From contig CM055092.1 in assembly GCA_029204225.1 (NCBI GenBank), positions 69,720,252 through 69,784,251 on the forward strand: a DNA stretch of 64,000 nt, in the 5' to 3' direction. Under the pieces are notes generated by a model. It saw only the letters and a list, made by a program, of their open reading frames with translations. It was not told where the DNA came from and did no database searches. This DNA comes from Diphasiastrum complanatum (lineage: Eukaryota > Streptophyta > Lycopodiopsida > Lycopodiales > Lycopodiaceae). The position numbers and the translations under genes are program-made. Of the stretch, positions 46,686 to 57,420 are shown piece by piece (within the stretch, counting starts at the first letter, position 1; every line of letters begins with the position of its first letter).

Positions 46686-47736
46686 AGACAAAGGATGGTA
46701 ACCTTTCTAACCTTCTTCAAGTTCTATTAAGATCACCAACTAAATTTTTTTGGGAAAGATTATAGGCTTTTCTAGTTGTAGGAAGCTTGTAGTTGAAGTA
46801 CCCAATGAATCTAGTTCTCTTTGGAAGAGAGTAGTGATGCTTATAGAATTGTTTAGGGCCTGATTTTTTATCATGTTAGAGAAGTTTTAAAGTGGGCTTT
46901 GGGTTTTTAAAAGTTCTGGAAAAAAATTTGTGGGATAGGTAGAGGAAGTCTTCCTCTACATACACAAAATTTTTTTGGCAAAAAGATTGATTCTAGCTAT
47001 GTGTTTTGATCAAAACTAGTGTTTTTTTTGCATAAATGAAGTGTTTGAAGTTCTGATTTACATTTTCAAGTTTTGTTTTTCAGACCTGTAAATCTGAAAA
47101 TCAGATCTGAAAAGTGAAGTTTTCATTCAAACTTCAATAGTTACACCTTTCTATCTCCTAGTTTCATGAAGATGACAATGTAGGAAGGGAATGGTAGTGT
47201 AACTTTGTGCATAAAACAAGTTTTGAAATTTTGTTTTTTGTCATTTTGAAGTTCTGATTTTCAGACCTGTAAATCTAAAAATTAGATCTGAAAATTGAAG
47301 TTTTCATAAAGCTTCATTAGTTATCCATTTCTAGACACTAGTTTCTTGGTTTTGGAAATCTAGAATAGTGAGAAATGTGAAAACTTTGGTTGCTTTTGAA
47401 ATGACAAATAGAATTGGAATTGGAATGGGAATGGGAATGAGAATGAAAACTTTATGTAAACATTAGCTTGGATTAGTTAATTGAAGTTTACATAAAGATT
47501 GGATTTTCATTTTTGCTTTTGATTAAGGCAAATGTAGCTTGATGTTGTTTTCCTCTTAAGCTTGGATTAAGCTTGCAAATAGTAGGCTTGGATTGAGCTT
47601 ACAAACAATAAGATTGAATGAATAGAAGTAAATGCTTTTTATTTGCATTGGATGTAACAATTGAAGCATTTCTATCATTCTAATTTGAGCACTTGTTGTT
47701 GTATTTGCATAATAGGAAAACACACAAGCAACTCCA

Positions 47737-48640
47737 ATGGATCAAACCAATGAAAACCCAACATTTGATCTATCAAACCCATCCAATGTGGCACAAGCTC
47801 TTGAACTTTTATACCAACAAATTCAAGCCACTAATAAGCAGCTTCTTGAAACTAATCAAAGAAATCAAGACTTAGAGTCTAGGTTAGCCCATCAGGAGAA
47901 GCATGTAGTTCCACCTCCTATAAAAGTGTTTAAGGGGGAGAAGGAAGATAGGAACTTACAAGTGGTAAGTTCTTGGCTAAATGTTTGGAACAAATACTTT
48001 GCCATGAACCAATTTCCTGAATCTGAGAAGTTATCCACTGTAACCATGTTCTTTGAAGGAAGAGCCTTAGTTTGGTGGGATGACTTAGTTGCAAAGGGCA
48101 ATCAACCTTGTACATGGGATGATTTTTGCAAGCTTTTTAGGGATTATGTTCTACCACTTTTAGATGACTATGAACACTTCCAAAAGTTGAATCATCTAAC
48201 CATGAATAAAGGTTTGGAACAGTTTATGCAAGATTTTCATGAGTACCTGAATCCACTTTATAGTGATATTATACCTAAGGTACAAATGTTAATGTTTATT
48301 GATGGGTTACCAAAAGATTATCAAGTGGATGTTCGTAGGAACCATCCAAAAACCCGAGAAGATGCTATTAGGGCTGCAAAATACTTTGATGACACACCTA
48401 AGCCACCTAGGGGTCAACAGCCTAATGAGCAAAAAAAAGGTGTTCAATTTAAGAGGAAGGATAGGGAAGTTGTTAATGAAACACATCCCAATTCCAACAA
48501 TCCTAAGAAAACCAAGAAAAACTTTAAAAACCATCATGGTGGCAATGATAAAGCTTAAGCTCGTAAGAAGAACATGTGCTTCAAGTGTAATGGCGAGGGC
48601 CACCTTGCACGTGATTGCGTCAAAAAACAAGCTTCAACCT
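47737..48640 (+). pseudogene. Chromovirus Gag with CCHC zinc knuckle
   Basis: ATG at 47737 starts a Gag of 273 codons. It has an N-terminal coiled-coil-like segment (LELLYQQIQATNKQLLETNQ) and the retrotransposon gag domain (VSSWLNVWNKYF, LVWWDDLVAK, WDDFCKLFRDYV, FIDGLPKDYQVDVRR), then a basic tail. A TAA at 48556 separates it from the zinc knuckle CFKCNGEGHLARDC (48577-48618), which is in the same frame. Gag and knuckle were therefore one reading before the mutation. Confidence 0.92.
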
Positions 48641-51600
48641 CAGGTAATCTATCTAGAAGTAATGAGATGGATGTTTGTTTCCTTAGTTCTTTAGTTTTTG
48701 GTCCTAATGACCTTATTTGCATTAAAGGTAAAGTTAATGATCAAGTTGTTAATGTTTTTTTTGACACGGGATCCACTCATAACTTTATTAATGTAAATTT
48801 GGTGCTGACGCTAAACCTTCCTACCAAAAAAAGTGAGAAAAAATACCGTGTGACAATGGCATCGGGAAGTAATTCCAATTTGATAGATTTTATTGTTCCT
48901 GATGTAGAATTGCACATTCAGGATTATTCTGAAAAACTAGAATTCCATGCTGTTCAATTAGCTAATGTAGATATTGTTCTTGGGCAACAATGGCATTTTG
49001 ATAAGAACAAATCATTGAGAATTGATTTTGTTGAGAAATCTTTATCTTTTATGCATGAGAATTTTTTTAATTAAGATCAAAGTCTAGTTTAAGTGTTGAC
49101 ACTAAAAAACCCTTATTCTAAACCAGAACTTGATTCTATTATGAAAAATTTTGATTTTAAAGTTTATTTATATTTTCATAATGATATCATTTGCTGCAAT
49201 GATGAAGAACTTAACATAAATGCCATGAATATACCTAGAATTTGAAGCCTATAATGAACTTAGGCAGAAATTCAATGATGTTTTTTTAGACCTTCCTGTA
49301 AATTTACCACCAGAAAGGACAATTGATCATAAAATTGACGCAATTCGAATCGCACATCGTCCTTATAGGATGATTGCATCGGAAGAGGCTGAGGTAAATA
49401 GGCAATTACATGATTACCTGAAAAAGGGGTGCGTACAACCTAGTAAGTCTCCTTGGGCATCACCAGTGGTTCTGGTGGCCAAGAAGGATGGGACTATAAG
49501 GTTTTGCGTCGACTATATGAAGTTGAACAAGGTAACCGTTAAGAATAGATATCCACTGCCGTGGATGGATGATCTAATAGACTATCTTGGTGGTGCTGGG
49601 TACTTTACCAAGATAGATTTAAGATCGAGCTACCATCAGATACGCATTAAGGCAGAAGATATACCAAAACCCAGGTTTCAAACTCGCTTTGGTCACTACA
49701 AATTTTTGGTGTTGTCTTTTGGTTTGGCCAATGCACCGGCAACTTTCCAACAAATGATGAACGATTTGTTCAGGCCATATTTGGGAAGATTCATAGTGGT
49801 ATTCTTAGATGATATCCTAGTGTTTAGTAAGACTTTGGCAAAACATAAAGAGCATCTTAGGATTGTCTTGGACATTCTAAAAAGGGAAAAGCTCTTTGCC
49901 AAGGAGTCTAAGTGTGACTTTTTTGCTAAGGAATTGTCCTACTTGGGACATAAGATTTCCGAACGGGGGGTGGAGATTGAGGCTGATCGTATCCAAAGGG
50001 TTATTGATTGGCCTATTCTCACCACAGTTCAGGAAATCAAGTCTTTCTTGGGGTTTGTGGGAATTTTCCGTCGGCATATTCCCCAATTTGCTCAATTGCC
50101 ATTTCCCCTTACCTAGGCCTTGAAAGGCTATAAGAAGCTAAGCCGGAGGGCTAAGAGTCCACTAGTGGTGTGGACGATATGAATAATTGTTTTGAGTTGC
50201 TTAAGAGAAGTGTCACTTCGGCACCAATACTAATCATTGGCGATCCTAATAAGACTTTTGTGGTTAGGACCGATGCCAGTGATTATGCTGTTGGAGCTGT
50301 TTTGATGCAGGATGGACATCCTGTGGCTTATGAAAGCAAAAAACTCAATCTTGCTCAGTCTAGGTATTGTACCTATGAGAAGGAACTGTTTGCGACTGTT
50401 CATTCCTTGAAAATTTGGTGACATTATTTGTATGGAACCAGATTTGAAGTTTTGACGGATCATCAGACTCTTCGATATTTCTGTGATGCTACAGATTTAA
50501 AGGGGAGACAAGCTAGATGGGCTGAGCTGATGCAAATCTTTGTCTTTTATATACGTTATTGTAAAGGAATTCAAAATACTCTAGCGGATGCTTTGAGTCG
50601 ATTACCGATTATCAATCAGTTGTGCTTTACTGTTATAGAACCGAAGTTGTTTCAGTCTCTTCAAAGACTATATGAGTTCGATCTTTTTTTTGGAAAGTAT
50701 TGGCAACAAGTACTTTCGGGGGTCGATTCAGGTTTGCAAGATTCCTCGAATCAGGGAAAGACTGAAACTTCCTAATTCAAAACAGGATTTTGTTTCGTAA
50801 AGGAAAGGTGTGTGTACCGGAGAATGACACTGTAAGGGCCCAAATCTTGCATGAGTGTCATGATAGTCCATGCGCAGGACATCCGGGTATACAAAAAACA
50901 CTTGACTTAGTTCGAAGGCAATTTTGGTGGCCTTAGATGAAAAGTCAGGTAGAGGCCTATGTACTTAGATGTACTAAGTGCCAGTTAAATAAAGCATAGA
51001 GGCTAAAAGCTAGTGGCCTATTACATCCTCTAGATATTCCTACCGGAAAGTGGAAAAGTATATCTATGGATTTTGTGGTCGGGCTTCCACGTACAAGGAA
51101 GGGCCACGATTTGGTTTGGGTCATTGTTGACAGACTTACGAAGTTTGCTCAATTTATCCCAACGAAAACTACTGTTAAAGCTTCGAAACTAGCTCAACTA
51201 TTTGTTGAGAAACTTTTTCGACTATACGGGCTACCTTGCGATATTGTCAGTGACCGTGACCCAAAATTCACTGGAAAGTTTTGGCAAGCAGTATTTGAAA
51301 AGTTGGAAACAACTTTAAGTTTGAGTTGTACAGATCATCCGGAATCAGACGGTCAAACAGAAAGGACCAATTAGACGATGGAGGATATGCTTCAAGCATA
51401 TGTGGGCCATCGGCAGTTTGATTGGGAACAGTACCTTCCACTGGTGAAATTTGCATATAACAGTGCAAAACATTCAACGACCGGATTCAGCCCTTTCATG
51501 CTTATGTATGGTTTTCAACCTCGATCACCAATTAGTGTTGGCATGAAAAACCTACAGGTGCAAGTCGCAGCTGATTTCCTTGCGGATATGCAAGAAATGT

Positions 51601-52119
51601 TATAGTTGGCTAAAGATAGCATAAGAAGTGCCCAGGACAGGGCAAGACACTATGCTGATCTATCTCGGAAGCACAAGGTATTCATGGTCAACGATTGGGT
51701 GTTTTTGAGAATCCCTAGTCAGTCTAGGGGCTTGAAAACTATTAAGTGTGCAAAGTTGGCGCCTAGGTATTCCGGTCCTTTTAAGGTTATCCAAGTGATA
51801 AACAAGGTCACATACAAACTAGACCTTCCAGCTAACGTTGGAATTCATCTTGTTTTCCACGTTAGTAAGTTGAAACCCTCGTTGGGGGTTGGGGACACCC
51901 TGGTCCCTGTGGAAGATCTAGTGGAACTTCTTCGTGATAAGTCCATGAGTGGACCACCTGAACCCGAGGCGATTGTTAATAGCCGGCAGAGAACTCTACG
52001 GAGTAGAGTGCTTCGGGAGTTTTTAGTCAGGTGGAGGGGCAAATAAGAAGAGGAGGATACCTTGGAAAAGGAGGCTGATCTCCAGAAGAATTTTCCAGAT
52101 TTTTTCCTACAAGGAAAAA
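48641..52119 (+). pseudogene. Chromovirus pol: PR, RT, RNase H, integrase, chromodomain
   Basis: Retropepsin FFDTGSTHNFIN is near 48758 and VDIVLGQQWHF near 48969. RT is at 49330-50116 ([52 protein letters not shown]). RNase H is at 50170-50640 (RTDASDYAVGAVLMQDG, EKELFATVHSLKIW, LTDHQTLRYF, NTLADALSRL). The integrase zinc region lies near 50850-51000, with core Asp in SMDFVVGLP, Asp in VSDRDPKFTGKFW and Glu in SDGQTERTN. The C-terminal region (YSGPFKVIQ) ends in a chromodomain-like segment ([10 protein letters not shown]...EEEDTLEKEADL). In-frame stops include about 50114, 50419, 50935, 50998, 51373, 51603 and 52045; most are one C-to-T or G-to-A change from CAG, CGA or TGG. Confidence 0.93.
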
Positions 52120-52125
52120 TTTAAG

Positions 52126-52140
52126 TTTAGGGGGAAGGAA
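52126..52140 (+). other. Polypurine tract of the chromovirus
   Basis: TTTAGGGGGAAGGAA directly before the 3' LTR start TGTTATATACC. Confidence 0.9.
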
Positions 52141-53217
52141 TGTTATATACCTATGTAACTAGCAGTACTTTAGACCCCTAATAGTCCAATTAGTGTTGGG
52201 GGCTAAATGGCAAAGTACCCTTAGGACTAAAGATATGTGCCCTTGGATAAGGGCAGACAAGTGACTATACCTTAGTTGGAGGTATGGAGTCACGTGGCCC
52301 TTGGATAAGGGTATCCTTAGTATTAAGGGTAGGTGCCTTAGATTAAGGTACTAGTGTCCTTGGCTAAGGACAAGTAGGTGTCTATGCCTTGGTTGGAGGT
52401 ATGGAACCTAGAGAGGTGTTAGAAAGTCATTGGATGACTATTTTTCTAAACCTTGGGCCACAACCTTGAACCATATCACTTTACTAGTCTAGGACCAAAG
52501 TATACTTGCACAACTTTGGCAATGGGACCTAGTAGGAGGGCGCCCTTCTAAAGTGTCCATTGAGTTCCCAACTCCCACAAGAAAGGCATTCAAAGAGTCA
52601 TAGGTTATGGAAGGAGTCTCTTGACATTCCATAAGCCTATGGAGGCTCTTGGAGATTCTTTAACTCGCCTAGGCTTCTCTCTCTCTCATTGGATGAGCAT
52701 GGAACTCCTTAGTGCATTGGAGGGGTCCATGGGCCATCTATATGAGGGTAGTAGGGCGCCCATTGGGAGGGGGAGATCTCTCTTGTTTGTTGGCTTATGC
52801 TCTAGTGTTGCTACTAGTGTGTAGAGTGCTTTCTTGTGGTAGTATGCTTGAGGTCTGGATCTTGCTTATAGTGTGGGACATAATTAGGGTTTGGATCTTG
52901 AGTATGCTATGGAGTGTTATGGTATGCTTGTGATTTGTTTATGGTTAGCAAGGGGGTGCTAGATAGGTCTTGTTTGGAGCTTGGATCTAGCTATGGTTGG
53001 GTGATGAATACTTTAGGCCAGCTTGTTATCTATCTTTGTGTTTAAAGAGTAGGGACACAGGTGGAGGAGAGATCCTTGGAGGCTTGCAGATCCTTACTTG
53101 CAGGTGGAGGCATCCTAGCTTGGAGTTGGGGAGCATCTTGAAGCTTGCAGGTTGCTTAGAGGACATTTGGAGGCTCTACCTTGGATTTGGAGGACTTCCT
53201 CACCTTTACTTGTAAAA
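52141..53217 (+). repeat. 3' LTR of the chromovirus
   Basis: Full-length match to 45594-46670. Ends ...ACTTGTAAAA just before the CTCAT duplication. Confidence 0.94.
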
Positions 53218-53940
53218 CTCATCATCTGGTTTATAGTCGGTCTTCCAAGATAAATTAGACGAGCTTAAATCCAATGATGAATATATGAGCCTAAAGTTAG
53301 CTATGTCTGATGCCATCAAGGAAGAAGACGAAGGATCAGATATTGATGAATCTAGGGAAAGACAAGCACCACGTGCTCCTGTCCATGAGTCAAAGCTGAT
53401 CGAGGACACCCGAGATCAGCTTTGGAAATAGCTGGCATTGCTTAATAAGCAACACTAACTTCAGATGGAGAAACTCACCAATGAGTTTCAAGCTAATCTG
53501 AAGTCTATCCAAAGCAGTATGCCTGGTCAGTCAAACCCTGCATAGGTACCTTATAGACAAAAAACAATATGGTGCCCACACTGTCGGGCTACGCATCCTG
53601 CTGATGCTTGTCCTTCATATCGACCTATTCAAGCACATACAGTTCAACAATATGAAGAACACTCATCACAATCTGAAAATGCCTTGCCTTATCATGAATA
53701 TCCATCAGAAAGTCCAGAACCAATAGCCATACAAGATGGCTATGCCGTTATACAAGGGCCATTGCACACTAGATGTTTTATTTGTGGTGAAATTGGCCAC
53801 TTCATGGTTGATTGTCCAGTCAAGACCAAGTACCATCTTGAGTGTCCCGACTATATCAGGAAACACAGTTTCAAAGACTGCCCGAGACAACCAACCAAGA
53901 TCCTACCTGCCTGTCACGTCAGTTATGGATCACAATAGGA
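53218..53940 (+). pseudogene. Gag-ZK copy C, C-terminal half
   Basis: Continues from 45593: LIIWF, then in shifted frame KSNDEYMSLKLAMSDAIKEE, an acidic linker, and LLNKQH...QMEKLTNEFQANLKSI, a probable coiled coil. Zinc knuckles follow: CPHCRATHPADAC near 53576 and CFICGEIGHFMVDC near 53775, with a third Cys/His-rich stretch (HLECPDYIRKHSFKDCPRQP). Several stops occur. The same order is seen in copy D at 57.4-57.9 kb. Confidence 0.8.
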
Positions 53941-54812
53941 TCCTCACGACAACAACATGAGCACCATAGCAACCAATAGTTAAACCTGCTGCTCAATCGA
54001 GAAGTTTCTTGTAGACTTCTACATCACCATCCAATACACCATCTCCATAATGTAAAAAGACACTAATATGAAATGAGTCCTTGTCGAAAGAAAAGTGAAA
54101 CCGATATTCCGTCATCTGCTACAATGTCCAACCACAAGCAACCTCCACAGGGAATTGACAATTTTTCTCCCTTTCTACAAACTCCAATCTATTTGTCTTT
54201 TCACACGCAAATAAGATCAATGTGCCAATACACAATACATCTATGATTCGGAAATCGATTTAGAGATTCGGTTCTGAATCTCTTGTTTAAAAAGGTCCTC
54301 AGGACATAGTACCTCACCCATACCTGCATCTCACACTATATCTTACAACATCTGTTATCCATGATGATAGATTTTAGTGTCACCAACCATGTCTTGTTTT
54401 GACAAGGGCATGTCAGAGTAAGTCAGATTACTCTACAAAACAGCTGTAATATTGCAACTATCAAGGTAGATTATCAATGTTGATGAATGCAAGTTTTGTT
54501 CGACAAGTGCTATACAGTTCCCACTATCTGTAACGTTTGTTTATTTCCTTGTTTCTCTTCACCTATTTTGTATGACTGATTTTTGCATGAGGAATAGCTA
54601 TTGCACGAGAGTCTTCTGTAGAGCATCTCCAGAACACATTTTCATTCATCTATCCATCTTCAGATTACCAAACACAGCAGTTTCAAATTTTTGAAAACTA
54701 TGAGAAATCCATGACAAGTTACAATTGATTCCTGCACCTCATTGCCATATTATTCTTTGAGTCAACTACAGCAAGATCGAAACAAATTTAGTTCAATCTT
54801 TAGTCCAATCAC
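53941..54812. other. Unassigned sequence after Gag-ZK copy C
   Basis: No recognisable reading; possibly the decayed downstream part of copy C, whose protease (seen in copy D) is not found. Confidence 0.4.
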
Positions 54813-55571
54813 ATGTTCAACGAGTTTCAACTACGTGTTCCACATGCCGATCCAATCCTGAGCATGAACAGTCACCAACAACAACATCCCCACCAACAGA
54901 TTCTGGGGGGGGGGGAGAGAGAGAGAGAGAGAGTGGATTTGCTTGGATCCACTGGAGCAGTTACTTTGCCAGCAACAACACCAGCAAGATCGATAGCCAA
55001 GGTCACAAACCCAAAGTCGACAATGACAAGGCTAAGAAGACAGATGGGCAATCCAAAGCGACTCGATCAGAAGAAGTACCCTAGTCACGACCAAGATCCT
55101 TCAGAAAGGGAAACACAAGCATTGGAAAATCAGTTTCCTTCTTCAACCAGCCTCTTGCCATACTTCTGCGCTCATTCTCATGTCTATCGTCCACACCATC
55201 TACCGTTGTCACCACCACACTCCCTTCCATCTGTTTGTTTATCATCAGTTTACTGTTCTGTTGAGAAATTTCCAATTTTGATAGTCTTACCGAAGCAGTT
55301 GATGGATCATTGCAAGAGTTTTGTAGAGACCAACTACCACCTATATTGGTTGTTCAGCCGAAAAAGACCTACAAAAGCAGGCGAAGCAGCTAGAAGAAAT
55401 AAAAAGAAAGATCCATAAAGCTGAGGAGGAAAGGACAAAACTTAAACTACAGATGAGTCAGATCGATCTTGATCAAAAGAAACTCTCTGGAGTAATGATA
55501 GTTGAATCCCCTCTTATGAAGCCAAAGAGATCCAAAAGTAAGGGATCAAAAGAAAGAGCTGCAGAAAAATG
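54813..55571 (+). pseudogene. Uncharacterised ORF ending in a coiled coil (probable retroelement part)
   Basis: A 201-codon ORF (54813-55418) is Ser/Pro/His-rich and not recognised. Near 55350 a second frame opens with EKDLQKQAKQLEEIKRKIHK, then EEERTKLKLQMSQIDLDQKK (to about 55480) and a basic tail ending at 55570. These heptad-like charged segments form a convincing coiled coil. Like copy B, the region is followed (at 56535) by the family's terminal repeat, so it may be the end of another Gag-ZK copy. A short (GA)n run after a G-run lies at 54905-54933. Confidence 0.35.
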
Positions 55572-56534
55572 AAAGATGAAGACATCCGTAAACCTGCAAA
55601 ATAAAGCGAGCTCCTCATCCAGCAAGTGGTGGTCGAAGCTCGACATTGCAATGGTCCAAGACTGCAACCGTAGAACTATCAGTTCCTTCACCCTACCACC
55701 AAGTCTTCATCATGTTTCCTTACCGTTACCAAACCGTCCATCCAAAACTATTCCTACCACCAATTTTTGATGAATCCATCCCCTTGAGACTGATATTCAG
55801 AGTTTATGCAACCTGCAGATCAAAGGTTTTCCTTGAGACTAGAACTTCGACTGAGAGAATAACCACGGAAACACCCAGAAGTGAATGGAGGATACAGACC
55901 TCCTAGAAGTTAGTATCTGCCAAGAAAACAAAGATGAAACCGTCAATGGCAGATAAAAGTGACTAAACAAAGAGACATGAGGAAAGTACTTGAGCATGCA
56001 AGTTATGAAGTTGCTGAGAGCTCTCCGATTTTGAGAATGTCAACCACCTATAGCAATAAGACATTCTTATCCAATTGTGGCAATTCATGAAAGACAGTTT
56101 TTGTGATAAAGACTGGCGACAATAAGCACTTGGTTTTATGTAAGCAAACTAGGATCTACGCTTTTCCAAGTGACGATCGCAGATGCCAATGCAAAGCGGA
56201 GCAACATCATCCAATATATGTTGCAGTGGTCCTGCAACACATTAGGGGTGGGATGATGTTGGCTGATTTTGACGAATTCCCAAGATACTCGGACAGAGCA
56301 ACTCAAGAGCACCTCTCACCTTAGACCAAGGAGGTCTATGAGAAGACAAGATGAATGAAGACTGAGAGCCGAGTATGATAGCTGAGAAGTGCTAGTTAGT
56401 AATAAGAAGCAATAACTGTGTAAGCCTCATGGTGAATCCCGGAAGATGGAATGACCATGTAGGAACTAGTATTTCTAGGCAAATGTAATAAATGCAAGTA
56501 GACCCCTCTTAAAAAAAGTAGAGTGAGCCACCTT
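55572..56534. other. Unassigned sequence before the terminal repeat
   Basis: Several short ORFs (56103-56324 is the longest clean one, 73 codons) without recognisable domains. Confidence 0.4.
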
Positions 56535-56823
56535 TTGATGGTGACCTCTAGTGGAGAGCATTATTCCACTTGTAATTTGTGAAATGTGAAAATTCCACTA
56601 GGATGTCACCTAAAGAGCTCTCTTGCTTATTTAAGAGACTCTCTCTTTGTGAAGAGGAGCATTTTGCATTATATCTACTCCATGCTTAATAAGAAGATTT
56701 TCCATGAGTTTGATGCTATACTAAGCTCCTTGTTCATGATGGTTTTCTTGAGTGATGCCCCTATGATCATGCCCTTCCATTCATATTGTGTGTGGTTGTG
56801 GACTGTATAGTGGATTAGATTTG
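56535..56823 (+). repeat. Second copy of the Gag-ZK terminal repeat
   Basis: Closely matches 42947-43230, including GAGCATTATTCCACTTGTA and CCTTCCATTCATATTGTGTG. The TATA candidate is CTTATTTAAGAG here, one base changed from copy B. Confidence 0.7.
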
Positions 56824-56964
56824 CTGCTTTTGTAGAGTGAGAGTTGAAGTTGCATATAATTGACCACAATTTCATGCTGCTAAGTCCTCTCAAAGATTTA
56901 AACGATTAAAAAGTCAAGTACAAGAACAACCCACCGAGTCCATGCTCATCATCTGGTTCCTAAC

Positions 56965-57328
56965 ATAAGTGATATCAATAGTTTCACATGAATAGGCAGA
57001 TATTTTGAAGTTGGAATAGATGGCTGAATGATGCATGTACTAGTTGCATCAAGATTCATAGGAGCTACTGTAACATGGATCGTTGATTACTTTCTTTTTC
57101 GTGTGAAAATAACTGCTTCTTTTTTGTTCAAAGGCTATAGAAACTTTATCTGAAATGCCAAGAATTCTTGCCTTATTTTATTTTTGTTTTCTAGTGAGTA
57201 TAAAAATAAGATTTGTCATCTTTGTTACATTTTTCTTTGATCAATTTTGCTCACCTGCGGGCTCAAAACATGTGGTGTGAGAGAGAATTTAGAAAGAGGA
57301 TAGCACTTTGATTATTAATTTTTTAATC

Positions 57329-57415
<87 letters not shown>
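56965..57415. other. Insertion of about 450 bp inside Gag-ZK copy D
   Basis: The Gag reading IIWFL...GLPR, continuous in copy B, is interrupted here by AT-rich non-coding sequence ending in a long (CT)n tract. The inserted DNA shows no LTR or ORF. Confidence 0.65.

Positions 57416-57416
<1 letters not shown>
57331..57416. repeat. (CT)n microsatellite, about 86 bp
   Basis: Uninterrupted CT dinucleotides of about 43 units at the right edge of the insertion in copy D. Confidence 0.97.

Positions 57417-57420
<4 letters not shown>

Larger units (their letters stand above)
45594..53217 (+). mobile_element. Complete Ty3/gypsy chromovirus inserted in Gag-ZK copy C
   Basis: LTRs of 1077 bp (45594-46670 and 52141-53217) are flanked by the duplication CTCAT (45589-45593, 53218-53222), with primer site and polypurine tract. 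Gag, PR, RT, RNase H, integrase and chromodomain are in the standard order. The first 380 bp of the LTRs differ at about 20 sites, so this is a clearly older insertion than Copia-1. Pol is collinear but interrupted by about ten stops. Confidence 0.95.
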
